Shown: in pieces, positions 7,581 to 14,995 of the stretch
Position numbering within the stretch: the first letter of the stretch is position 1
How the letters are laid out: the number at the start of each line of letters is the position of its first letter
Source: Bacteroidales bacterium UBA4073
GTDB lineage: Bacteria > Bacteroidota > Bacteroidia > Bacteroidales > Tenuifilaceae
Assembly: GCA_002383425.1 (NCBI GenBank)
Contig: DFYV01000003.1
Span: 1 to 21,419 of the forward strand
Reading direction: 5' to 3'
Length of the DNA: 21,419 nt
Program-made: the position numbers and the translations under genes
The notes under the pieces: generated by a model
The model's input: only the letters and a program-made list of their open reading frames with translations
Told to the model about the DNA's origin: nothing
Databases searched by the model: none

Positions 7581-7588
7581 TATTTTTG
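7581..7588 (+). promoter_or_regulatory. Candidate Bacteroidota -7 box for the GTPase gene
   Basis: TATTTTTG matches TAnnTTTG exactly and lies 45 bp before the ATG at 7634, which would give a leader of about 40 nt containing the Shine-Dalgarno. No TTG is found at normal spacing upstream; the nearest, at 7547-7549, is 31 bp away. The call therefore rests on the -7 element alone. Confidence 0.4.
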
Positions 7589-7622
7589 AGAAATGTAATA
7601 CTTAAATCTAACTATAAAATTT

Positions 7623-7630
7623 AAGGAGGT
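7623..7630 (+). promoter_or_regulatory. Near-perfect Shine-Dalgarno AAGGAGGT
   Basis: AAGGAGGT followed by CAT and the ATG at 7634 is close to a full anti-Shine-Dalgarno complement. Other plus-strand genes here (sppA, the antiporter, ispD) have nothing similar, and on the minus strand only namZ has a G-run. Bacteroidota generally do not rely on this interaction, so its presence fixes the start and suggests special translational behaviour. Confidence 0.85.
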
Positions 7631-7633
7631 CAT

Positions 7634-8971
7634 ATGAGACGTAATGTAGTAATTATCGGAGCAGCCGGAAGAGATTTTCACAACTTCAACACTTTCTTCC
7701 GCGATAAAGAGGAATACAATGTAGTTGCCTTTACTGCTGCTCAAATTCCCGATATCTACGGTCGTAAATATCCTGCCGAACTGGCTGGGAAACTTTATCC
7801 CAATGGAATACCCATTGAGGCTGAAGAAAATCTTACTAAGATTATCAGGGAGAAGAACGTTCACGATTGTGTTTTTTCCTACAGCGATGTAAAATACCAA
7901 CACGTGATGCACCTCAGCGCAATAGTGAATGCAGCCGGTGCCAATTTCATGCTTTTAGGGCCCAACGAAACCATGCTAAAGAGCACGAAACCCGTTATTG
8001 CCGTTGTGGCAACCCGTACGGGTAGCGGTAAATCGCAAACCTCACGCAAGGTTATTGAGCACCTTATGGGGCTTGGCCTCAAAGTTGTTGCCGTTCGTCA
8101 CCCAATGCCTTACGGCGACCTGATTGCCCAGAAGGTTCAACGCTTTGCCACTGTTGACGATCTTAAGAAACACAAGTGTACCGTTGAGGAAATGGAGGAA
8201 TACGAACCGCATGTGGTTCGTGGTAATGTTATATACGCCGGCGTTGACTACGAGGCTATCCTACGCGAAGCCGAAAAAGACCCCAACGGTTGCGATGTCA
8301 TACTTTGGGATGGAGGTAATAACGACTTTGCCTTCTTCAAACCCGATTTAACCATTACCGTGGTTGACCCACACCGCGCTGGCAACGAGGTTAGCTACTA
8401 TCCGGGAGAGGTTAACCTCCGCCTGGCCGATGTTGTTGTTATCAACAAAATGGATTCCGCTTCGCCCGAAGGCATTCAGATTGTCCGCGATAACATTCGT
8501 AAAACCAACCCCAAAGCCATTGTGGTTGATGGCGCCTCGCCCATCAAGGTTGATAACCCGGAACTCATCAATGGCAAACGCTGCCTGATTGTTGAGGACG
8601 GTCCAACCCTTACCCATGGCGAAATGAAGATTGGTGCCGGTACCATTGCTGCCCGTAAGTTTGGAGCAACTGAAGAGGTTGACGCCCGTCCGTTCCTGGT
8701 TGGTAAACTTAAAGAAACCTACCGCATTTATCCCAACATAGGTAGTGTACTACCCGCTATGGGATATGGCGAGCAGCAGCTCAAAGACCTTGAGGCCACC
8801 ATCAACAATACCGATTGCGACACCGTAATCATTGGCACCCCAATCGATTTGAGCCGCATCATCAAAATCAAAAAGCCTACCACCCGTGTATTCTACGACT
8901 TGGCCGAAATAGGCTTACCCGACCTCAAGGGTGTGCTTGAAAAATTTGTAAAAACCCATAACCTGAAATAA
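7634..8971 (+). CDS. Cyclic 2,3-diphosphoglycerate synthetase-like P-loop GTPase (COG2403 type)
   Basis: 445-residue soluble protein of the family named after the archaeal cyclic 2,3-diphosphoglycerate synthetase. The N-terminal Rossmann-like part opens with VVIIGAAGRDFHNF (5-18). A P-loop follows at 126-138 (ATRTGSGKSQTSR), a probable Walker B at 222-231 (VILWDGGNND), a conserved stretch DPHRAGNEVSYYPGE (245-259), and VVINKMD (268-274), whose NKxD form suggests guanine-nucleotide specificity. The last third is alpha/beta with no motif I recognise. The start is fixed by the Shine-Dalgarno 3 bp upstream. It is monocistronic with its own terminator. In archaea the product is a thermoprotective solute; a bacterial homologue may do something else, so treat the enzymatic name as family membership, not function. 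Confidence 0.82.
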   Translation: MRRNVVIIGAAGRDFHNFNTFFRDKEEYNVVAFTAAQIPDIYGRKYPAELAGKLYPNGIPIEAEENLTKIIREKNVHDCVFSYSDVKYQHVMHLSAIVNAAGANFMLLGPNETMLKSTKPVIAVVATRTGSGKSQTSRKVIEHLMGLGLKVVAVRHPMPYGDLIAQKVQRFATVDDLKKHKCTVEEMEEYEPHVVRGNVIYAGVDYEAILREAEKDPNGCDVILWDGGNNDFAFFKPDLTITVVDPHRAGNEVSYYPGEVNLRLADVVVINKMDSASPEGIQIVRDNIRKTNPKAIVVDGASPIKVDNPELINGKRCLIVEDGPTLTHGEMKIGAGTIAARKFGATEEVDARPFLVGKLKETYRIYPNIGSVLPAMGYGEQQLKDLEATINNTDCDTVIIGTPIDLSRIIKIKKPTTRVFYDLAEIGLPDLKGVLEKFVKTHNLK

Positions 8972-8992
8972 CCGGGTAACAAAATAGAGAAT

Positions 8993-9018
8993 AGCGCCTT
9001 AGGGCGCTTTTTCTTTTT
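8993..9018 (+). terminator. Intrinsic terminator of the GTPase gene
   Basis: AGCGCC (8993-8998), loop TTAG, GGCGCT (9003-9008), then a T-rich tract to 9018. The stem is short but almost all G+C. It begins 21 bp after the stop codon. The opposite side has no T-run, so it should not act on rlmN transcripts arriving from the right. Confidence 0.88.
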
Positions 9019-9063
9019 AAAAAAAATAAATTAATTTCCATTAAATTAGTGGTAAAACCATTT

Positions 9064-10092
9064 TTATTTTCTACCTTTTTCCTGCAAGGCTTTTGTTGAA
9101 AGTAATCCGCATGCAGCCTGAATATCCTGTCCGCGCGATGCACGGATTGTGGTAAATATCCCCTTGGCGGTTAGCAAATCACGGAACTGGAAAATCCGCT
9201 CATCGGGCGAGGTGTGCAAGGGCGAATTGGGTATGGGATGGAATCGGATTAGGTTAATCCTACAGGTAAGACCATTGAGCAGCCTTACCAACTCCTTTAC
9301 ATGACGGGGTGTATCGTTGAGCCCATCGAACATGATATACTCAAACGATAACCTCCGGTGGTCGGAAAATCGGTACTTTTTGAGCTCGGCTATTACATCG
9401 GCTATGGGGTAAACATTCTGGATAGGCATAAGCATTCGTCGCTCTTCGTCAAATGGGGTGTGAAGACTAATAGCCAGGTGGCAGCTGGTTTGCACTATGT
9501 ACTGTTTAATAGCCGGAATCAAACCAATGGTTGAGACTGTGATGCGCCTGGCGCTCCAGCCCATCCCCCATTTTGAGGTTAATATTTCGAGGCTTTTCAT
9601 TACGTTTTCCAGGTTATCAAATGGCTCGCCCATTCCCATGTAAACTATGTTTGTAACCCGTGTGAACTCCGGAATACTACGCAGCTGGTTAAGTATTTCT
9701 CCAGCGGCAAGATTTCCCTGAAAACCCTGCCTGGCAGTCATACAGAACAGGCACCCCATTTTGCATCCCGACTGCGACGACACACATAGTGTTGCCCTAT
9801 CGGATTCGGGAATGTATGCAGCCTCAATATAGCGATTACTGCCCACCAGAAATAAATACTTTTTTGTTCCATCGGCCGACTCCGAAACCCGCTCGGGTTT
9901 TGTTAGCCCAACTATGTATTTAGCCGCCAGTATTTCACGATTTTTTTTTGATAGGTTGGTCATCTCATCGATGCTCTCGGCATGGTGATGATACATCCAA
10001 TCGGCTATTTGGTTGGCTGTAAACGAGGGTAGCCCTTCGGCATCTACTATCGATTTAAGTTCACTGAGTGTTTTTCCGTAAAGTGAAACCAT
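9064..10092 (-). CDS. rlmN: Dual-specificity 23S rRNA / tRNA adenine-C2 methyltransferase
   Basis: Radical-SAM enzyme that methylates C2 of A2503 in 23S rRNA and of A37 in certain tRNAs. The 342 residues fit the family. The iron-sulfur cluster motif is CKMGCLFC (Cys110, Cys114, Cys117). The SAM-binding GEP triad is in MGMGEP (152-157). Cys328 in AACGLL matches the methyl-carrying Cys355 of E. coli, and Cys103 in TLCVSSQ matches Cys118, so all five functional cysteines are present. It is the last gene of a five-gene minus-strand cluster, starting 2 bp after the stop of the flavin reductase gene. Cfr is excluded on length and overall match to RlmN, from memory. Confidence 0.97.
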   Translation of the reverse strand: MVSLYGKTLSELKSIVDAEGLPSFTANQIADWMYHHHAESIDEMTNLSKKNREILAAKYIVGLTKPERVSESADGTKKYLFLVGSNRYIEAAYIPESDRATLCVSSQSGCKMGCLFCMTARQGFQGNLAAGEILNQLRSIPEFTRVTNIVYMGMGEPFDNLENVMKSLEILTSKWGMGWSARRITVSTIGLIPAIKQYIVQTSCHLAISLHTPFDEERRMLMPIQNVYPIADVIAELKKYRFSDHRRLSFEYIMFDGLNDTPRHVKELVRLLNGLTCRINLIRFHPIPNSPLHTSPDERIFQFRDLLTAKGIFTTIRASRGQDIQAACGLLSTKALQEKGRK

Positions 10093-10094
10093 GG

Positions 10095-10784
10095 CTAAAA
10101 GTAAATCTCCGAATTAATACTACTTATAGGTACACCTCGTGAAATAAGTATATCACGGGTTTCCACAACCATCTCAGTACTTCCACAAAGATAGTAAGGG
10201 CGGTTAATGTTTAACCCACTCCACTGCTTTATGTAATCAGTGACTCTGCCAACGTAAAAACTGCCAGGCTGACATCGTGAACAGCAACGAATATAGTTTT
10301 CACCTAATGTGTTTAAAAGTATCTCCGAGTAGTAGAAATAGTCAGGGTAGGATGCCCCATGGATAACGACAGCCCCTTTTGCTTTTCCCGATAGCAACAT
10401 CGACATAAATGGGGCTATTCCTGTACCAGCTGCAATAAATACAGGGAAAGGACTTAGCTGGGTAAATTTTCCAAAGGGTTTTGAAACCATAAGGTTATCG
10501 CCAGGTTTTAGAAGTGAAAGTATGCGTGTAAACTTACCATCGGGTTTTTCGGTGTAAAGTATTGAAATTTCGTCGTCGTTTTCTCCTGAAGCAATGCTGT
10601 AATATCGAGGCTCAATGTCCTCTGAAATCCCCAATGCAAGCGCTTGTCCTGCAATAAATGTGCTATTTTTTTTGAATTTGAGAATGTATGCCCCTGGAGC
10701 AATAGGGGTATTCGAAATAACTCGTTGAATTTCGTAACTTATCTCATTCCATGTTCTCATCACTTTTTTTTTGAACCTAAACAT
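10095..10784 (-). CDS. Ferredoxin/flavodoxin-NADP+ reductase-like FAD oxidoreductase
   Basis: Cytosolic flavoprotein of the FNR superfamily. FAD domain about 10-105 with the RxYS motif in PRYYSIAS (59-66) and GKFT (83-86). The nicotinamide-binding domain follows with FIAAGTGIAPF (116-126) and YLCGSTEMV (198-206), ending in the typical aromatic tail EIYF (226-229). No [2Fe-2S] domain is attached, so the electron partner is separate (ferredoxin or flavodoxin, unknown). Two ATGs are possible: 10784, adding MFRFKKKV, or 10760, which has a run of A before it. The first is reported with moderate certainty. It sits between the beta-barrel gene (28 bp gap) and rlmN (2 bp). RlmN needs an electron source for its iron-sulfur cluster, so a link is possible but only inferred. 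Confidence 0.87.
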   Translation of the reverse strand: MFRFKKKVMRTWNEISYEIQRVISNTPIAPGAYILKFKKNSTFIAGQALALGISEDIEPRYYSIASGENDDEISILYTEKPDGKFTRILSLLKPGDNLMVSKPFGKFTQLSPFPVFIAAGTGIAPFMSMLLSGKAKGAVVIHGASYPDYFYYSEILLNTLGENYIRCCSRCQPGSFYVGRVTDYIKQWSGLNINRPYYLCGSTEMVVETRDILISRGVPISSINSEIYF

Positions 10785-10812
10785 TCCAAACGGACAAAAG
10801 GTTCGCCTGTTT

Positions 10813-11478
10813 TTAGTTCTTTACACTGTTAGCTCCCCTAAAACGGAATAAATAACCTACATTTATACTTTGGAATATAGCATTCGATTGTTTGGGCATA
10901 TCGGGGTAGGTATGTTTTTGCATATCTCCAAATCCGTACCCAAAACGTCCTTCGGCGTAAATTGTGCCCCATTTAAAATCAACGTTTAAACCTACACCGC
11001 CTAACAACCCGTAATCCAAACGATTATCGCGCAGGGTATTGAGCGATATTTTACTCATCATGTAATCGCTGGTTGAGTTATCACCTTCACTTGCCTCAAT
11101 AAGATAAGCTATATATGGCCCGACATTCAAGTGGAAAGCCAACTGTTTCAGCCTAAACCGAACCTGCATAAACATGGGTAACTCCATGTATGTATTTACG
11201 CGTTTGTAAAGGGTATCGCCCAGCTCAGCAACATCAATAGGCTTTCGATAACCCCTATTAACCTTGTAAAGTTCAGCCTGAAACCCAAAATGTTTTAGGT
11301 TGAAATGCCTGAAAACAACACCATAGTCAAAACCATCGGCAAAAAGCGTTTTCGTGTTTTGAAAAGGAGTGAACGATATATCGCTCATAGTGTAGCCACC
11401 CTTTACCCCTACGTAAGTTTGGCTAAAACCTTCAAAGGCAAAAAATAAAAGTATTATCAGTAGCACTTTGTGTTTCAT
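10813..11478 (-). CDS. PorT-like outer-membrane beta-barrel protein
   Basis: 221 residues starting with a clear signal peptide (Lys-His-Lys, hydrophobic core, cleavage near FSQ at 18-20). What follows alternates short amphipathic strands and turns: TYVGVKGGYTMSDI, FDYGVVFRHF, FGFQAELYKV, MELPMFMQVRF, LAFHLNVGPYIAYL, YGLLGGVGLNV, IYAEGRFGYGFGD, and a last strand NVGYLFRF. This is the pattern of the Bacteroidota 'outer membrane beta-barrel' (PorT/OMP_b-brl_2) proteins. Ligand or partner cannot be read from sequence. ATG start. It is third in the five-gene minus-strand cluster, 15 bp after the thiamine-binding-type gene. PorT proper acts in type IX secretion, but many paralogues do not, so no symbol is given. 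Confidence 0.82.
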   Translation of the reverse strand: MKHKVLLIILLFFAFEGFSQTYVGVKGGYTMSDISFTPFQNTKTLFADGFDYGVVFRHFNLKHFGFQAELYKVNRGYRKPIDVAELGDTLYKRVNTYMELPMFMQVRFRLKQLAFHLNVGPYIAYLIEASEGDNSTSDYMMSKISLNTLRDNRLDYGLLGGVGLNVDFKWGTIYAEGRFGYGFGDMQKHTYPDMPKQSNAIFQSINVGYLFRFRGANSVKN

Positions 11479-11493
11479 GCCGATCTATATGGA

Positions 11494-11796
11494 TTATTTT
11501 TTAAGCTTTTCATTCACCGATTTAATTTTTCCCTCAATTCTACCCAAATCACCTTTTCTAATATCCAGATTTATGGTAACATAAACCCTCTCGCAATCGG
11601 GTTCAAGTAATCTATATGAGCTATTCACCACATCAAGTGCCTGATCAATAGTAGCAGTTTCAACAATTGTGCCCATTGCCGTAAGCCTATACTCATAGCC
11701 TAACTCTTTAATCATTCCTACAATTTTGGCAACGTAGGGGCTAACACTGGCCCCTTTATCCGTAGGAAACATGGCAAAATTCATTAGTACCGACAT
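11494..11796 (-). CDS. MTH1187-family thiamine-binding protein (DUF77)
   Basis: 100-residue cytosolic ferredoxin-like-fold protein of the MTH1187/YkoF thiamine-binding family. Visible family features are the N-terminal strand with NFAMFPTDKGASVSPYVA, the central YEYRLTAMGTIVE, and the paired strand ERVYVTINLDIR before a final helix. Members bind thiamine or its pyrimidine part, but the physiological role is poorly defined. ATG start, 8 bp after the lipoprotein gene and 15 bp before the beta-barrel gene, so almost certainly cotranscribed with both. No riboswitch (TPP or other) was noticed upstream. Confidence 0.88.
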   Translation of the reverse strand: MSVLMNFAMFPTDKGASVSPYVAKIVGMIKELGYEYRLTAMGTIVETATIDQALDVVNSSYRLLEPDCERVYVTINLDIRKGDLGRIEGKIKSVNEKLKK

Positions 11797-11804
11797 ATCA
11801 TATA

Positions 11805-13511
11805 CTATTTAAATGAAAACTGTAACTCGCTATCCCAGTTTGCCCTAATATTTATTACGCCCTTTGTTTTTTCATCGGTAAAGTAGAAAATTTTTTCGGG
11901 CTGGATATGTTTCATGTAGTTGCCCGAATCCCATTTACCATTGCCATTAGCATCATCAATAAATCGTAACCGATACTTTCCGGGTTTGATAAAGGTAAAC
12001 TCAACTGTACCATTCCCGTTAACAGATTTAGCCTCTAAAAATTCTCCCTTTTCACTTAACAATTCAACAATTGCTGACTTGTAAACACCGCTTAGATTAA
12101 TTTTAAGTATTCCATACTTTTCAGGGTCGGCTCCGGTTATGTTGATCATCAGGGTGTCGTTTGTTTGGTTAAAGTAATCGGTAAAGGTACCTGGAAGCAT
12201 TAACAGCTTGTAGGAAATATTGGGTTTCCAATCCTCAACGAATCGAAAGATTCGTGGATTTATACTGTCGGCCAGTAGTTCAACCGGGGGTTCGGAAATG
12301 CTATCAGTAACATTGAAAATTGATATTCCTGAAGCATCAAACTGCTTAACGGGTACGGGAAGAGTAAACACGAATGGCACATTTGGAATCACAATCCCAC
12401 CCGAGGGTATTGATGTATTTACAGCAAAACCCTTTTCCTTTTTTGGCTCTACTTCCTTTTTACCCTTCCGTCTCGATTGTTGCGTCTCTTCCTTGTAGAA
12501 TAAGAATCTTAAAGTGTCGATTTGGGAATTTAGTTTATAAAGCGAATCCGTTTTCTGATATTCAAGTACGGCCAAAAGGGTATCGCGTTCAAGAATTTCG
12601 GGTTTTGTTATCCAAAATTTAAGCGTATCGCCGTTGTTGTCGGGTTCAACAATATACCAATCAGTAATTTTAGATTCATCAACAGGTTTCAGATTTAAAG
12701 GGCCTATCGGTTTCCTTGAAAAATAAATGGTAAGAATGTTACGTTCCGTACGATCGTACCCGGTAAGAATTTGATGGGGGTTAACCTCCCTAAAAACTCT
12801 TATGCCTATATCCTTAAAGTTACTATCCGCTAAATTTATTAAGGAATCGGAAAAACCAATTTCTTCCGCTCCCTGATTGTAAAGGTAATTGCCATTATTA
12901 TCGGTAATAACAACAAGCTTATACTTAACGGGCTTAAGGTTTACAAGCATAAACTTGCCATCCTTATCGGTTTTGGCAATGTGGGACGGAAGGGTAGTGT
13001 ATGGTAGGGTATCAGTAAAGGTGGGGTAAAGCATCACAAGTGCATTTTCCACAGCCTCATCGGTTAGGGCGTTCTTCACTTTACCTTTTAACAAAAGGGT
13101 ATCGATGGTTTCACCGGTTGAAAAAGCGAATATAAAGTTGTTAATTGGATTGCTCTCGTTATTATCGACTATTGCATCGGAAAAGTAAAATGTGTAGGTG
13201 GTATTGGGCATTAAGGTGTCAGTAAACTCAAGCTCCAAACGTTTGCCTTTCTGCTTCGGTATTGGCTTATTTTTCAAAGGAGGCGAAATTAGTAACTTCT
13301 GTTGTAAATCTTTTAGCTGTATAAACTCATCAAATTCCAAAACAACTTTTTGATCACTAAACCTTGTGGCATTCTGCTTTGGAATACTGCTTATCAATTC
13401 TGGAGGAATGGTATCCTTTGGCCCGCCGGTTGGCGAAACTACCTTGGCACAACGCGGAAATAATAAAAACATGAATCCCGCCATCAATACTAAAAATATT
13501 ACCCTTTTCAA
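11805..13511 (-). CDS. Ig-like (SbsA/Big_5) domain surface lipoprotein, TTG start
   Basis: 568-residue predicted outer-membrane lipoprotein of a Bacteroidota family. The signal peptide ends at Cys21, followed by AKVVSPTGGPKDTIPPE, the characteristic opening. The residues before the cysteine (FPRC) are a poor lipobox match, so lipidation is likely but not certain. An SbsA-type Ig-like domain spans about 34-132, a carboxypeptidase-regulatory-like beta domain about 141-205, and further beta-rich segments follow. Near the C-terminus an acidic, glycine-rich DANGNGKWDSGNY resembles a calcium loop. The start codon is TTG (complement of 13509-13511). The first in-frame ATG (13484) would remove the Lys-Arg of the signal peptide, and no ATG exists upstream before a stop. 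It heads the five-gene cluster; function unknown. Confidence 0.82.
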   Translation of the reverse strand: MKRVIFLVLMAGFMFLLFPRCAKVVSPTGGPKDTIPPELISSIPKQNATRFSDQKVVLEFDEFIQLKDLQQKLLISPPLKNKPIPKQKGKRLELEFTDTLMPNTTYTFYFSDAIVDNNESNPINNFIFAFSTGETIDTLLLKGKVKNALTDEAVENALVMLYPTFTDTLPYTTLPSHIAKTDKDGKFMLVNLKPVKYKLVVITDNNGNYLYNQGAEEIGFSDSLINLADSNFKDIGIRVFREVNPHQILTGYDRTERNILTIYFSRKPIGPLNLKPVDESKITDWYIVEPDNNGDTLKFWITKPEILERDTLLAVLEYQKTDSLYKLNSQIDTLRFLFYKEETQQSRRKGKKEVEPKKEKGFAVNTSIPSGGIVIPNVPFVFTLPVPVKQFDASGISIFNVTDSISEPPVELLADSINPRIFRFVEDWKPNISYKLLMLPGTFTDYFNQTNDTLMINITGADPEKYGILKINLSGVYKSAIVELLSEKGEFLEAKSVNGNGTVEFTFIKPGKYRLRFIDDANGNGKWDSGNYMKHIQPEKIFYFTDEKTKGVINIRANWDSELQFSFK

Positions 13512-13534
13512 TTCTACTGTATTATGAATTAAAC

Positions 13535-13569
13535 TTTGAGCAAAGTTAACCTAATCTGTTATATCTTTG
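13535..13569 (+). promoter_or_regulatory. Candidate Bacteroidota promoter for the antiporter gene
   Basis: TTTG at 13535-13538 and TATCTTTG at 13562-13569 (TAnnTTTG) are separated by 23 bp, at the long end of the usual range. The -7 element lies 48 bp before the ATG at 13618. The upstream TTTG interlocks with the minus-strand -7 box, so the two divergent promoters share DNA. Confidence 0.55.
13541..13548 (-). promoter_or_regulatory. Candidate -7 box for the lipoprotein-rlmN cluster
   Basis: Read on the minus strand the bases are TAACTTTG, an exact TAnnTTTG, 29 bp before the TTG start, giving a leader of roughly 20 nt. No TTG was found at the expected upstream distance. It overlaps an inverted repeat CTTTG-AG-CAAAG (13534-13545) shared with the divergent promoter. 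Confidence 0.5.
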
Positions 13570-13617
13570 CCTTGATTTAACTTATTTTTATGGGCTGCTT
13601 AAATAAACAATTACCCG

Positions 13618-14571
13618 ATGAACATTCTGCTAATTATTTTAGGAATTGTAATTCTTGTTTTTGGAGCCACATGGCTTGTTGAAGGAGCATCAAGCATTGC
13701 CAAAAGTTTTGGCATATCAGCACTTACCATTGGCCTAACGGTGGTTGCCTTTGGTACATCGGCTCCGGAACTTTCGGTCAACATCATTTCGGCTTTGGAA
13801 AAAAATTCCGATATAGCACTTGGTAACATATTGGGTAGCAATATCTTTAATACATTCATAATACTTGGCTTGGCCGCTATTATAAAGCCAATTGGTGTGC
13901 AGAATAGCACCGTTAAAGTTGAAATACCTTTCTTTTTACTATCGGCTTTAGTTCTGTGGGTTTTATCAAACGGAACTCTACTCGATTCCACTAATTCTAA
14001 TATTATTTCACGTTCGTCGGGTTTGGTTTTATTGATTCTTTTCGCCGTATTTATGTACTATAATTTCCTTGTTGGGAAAGAAGATCCGGCCAACACATCA
14101 CCTAACATTCAAACTCGTCCACTTTGGCTTTCGGTACTGATGGTTGTAGGGGGATTAGCCTTTCTGGTTGGTGGTGGTAAACTAATAGTTTTAGGTGCAG
14201 TTAATTTGGCCACAAAGCTTGGGGTAAGCCAATCAATTATTGGTTTGACAATTGTTGCTGCCGGAACATCACTTCCTGAACTGGCCACATCGGTTGTGGC
14301 TGCCTATCGCAATAAACCTGATATTGCCATTGGCAATGTTGTAGGATCAAACATTTTCAATATTTTATTTATTTTGGGATTAACCGCAACCATTAATCCA
14401 ATTAAGCTATACCAAGGCGCAAATATCGATTTAGCTCTAAATGTTATTGCCGCTATACTGATGTTGATATTTGCCGTTAGAGGCCCTGGCCGTAAATTCG
14501 ACCGTCGCGAGGGATTGCTATTTGTTTTAATTTACCTGTCATTTCTCATTTACCAGATTGTAAAAGCATAA
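13618..14571 (+). CDS. CaCA-family calcium/sodium (cation:H+/Na+) antiporter
   Basis: 317-residue inner-membrane exchanger of the YrbG/CaxA type. It consists of two inverted homologous halves, each of about five helices. The two ion-binding alpha repeats are visible and almost identical: VVAFGTSAPELS (42-53) with GNILGSNIFN (69-78), and IVAAGTSLPELA (212-223) with GNVVGSNIFN (239-248). The acidic residues Glu51 and Glu221 are intact. The loop between halves is about 153-168. ATG start, no Shine-Dalgarno. The stop lies 4 bp before the next gene's ATG, so the two are cotranscribed. The transported ions (Ca2+ against Na+ or H+) cannot be fixed from sequence. Confidence 0.94.
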   Translation: MNILLIILGIVILVFGATWLVEGASSIAKSFGISALTIGLTVVAFGTSAPELSVNIISALEKNSDIALGNILGSNIFNTFIILGLAAIIKPIGVQNSTVKVEIPFFLLSALVLWVLSNGTLLDSTNSNIISRSSGLVLLILFAVFMYYNFLVGKEDPANTSPNIQTRPLWLSVLMVVGGLAFLVGGGKLIVLGAVNLATKLGVSQSIIGLTIVAAGTSLPELATSVVAAYRNKPDIAIGNVVGSNIFNILFILGLTATINPIKLYQGANIDLALNVIAAILMLIFAVRGPGRKFDRREGLLFVLIYLSFLIYQIVKA

Positions 14572-14575
14572 ATTT

Positions 14576-14995
14576 ATGGATAGGCAACCCAAAGAACATA
14601 TCCTACACTTCTGGACCCGTAACCTGGTCGAAAGTCCTGCAGCATTTTCGTTTAACCTTTTACTTTTATTGTCCCTTGGTATTCTTTACTCATTTAAGGT
14701 AATTCAATCACCTGTTATCCTGTTAATTTTTGGAATTATTACACCGGTTATTCAAACGGTATGCCTTTACTATATGTCAGGTATTAGCCTTCAAAACATT
14801 TTGCCATCCATTCTCCAAAAAAAATCGGGCAGAATTCTTCTGGCTCTGCTCGATTGCTCTATAATTACCCTTTTGGGCTTTCTGATTTACCATGGTATTC
14901 TTAACTTTCTATTTTTTAGGCTTTTGCAAACCGTCATACTTCCATTACTTTACCTTGTTATGCTTAGGGCTTTGCTTATGGCCGAACAGAATTAA
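14576..14995 (+). CDS. Small polytopic membrane protein of unknown function
   Basis: 139 residues with about four predicted transmembrane segments (about 24-40, 45-66, 88-109, 112-133). A short polar N-terminus (MDRQPKEHILHFWTRN) should be cytoplasmic, as should the basic loop QKKSGR (81-86). I recognise no family or catalytic motif. It starts 4 bp after the antiporter gene, the only functional hint: a possible accessory protein, inferred from spacing alone. Its TAA stop (14993-14995) overlaps the opposite-strand stop of the acyl-CoA synthetase-like gene. Confidence 0.72.
   Translation: MDRQPKEHILHFWTRNLVESPAAFSFNLLLLLSLGILYSFKVIQSPVILLIFGIITPVIQTVCLYYMSGISLQNILPSILQKKSGRILLALLDCSIITLLGFLIYHGILNFLFFRLLQTVILPLLYLVMLRALLMAEQN

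Noticed and set aside
7881..8620. Alternative-frame open frames inside the GTPase gene
   Set aside because: They overlap a full-length protein with P-loop and NKxD motifs. Such frames arise easily in this slightly more G+C-rich gene.
11797..11804. TPP riboswitch near the thiamine-binding gene
   Set aside because: The gap to the upstream gene is only 8 bp, and no TPP-type conserved core was noticed before the cluster's first gene.
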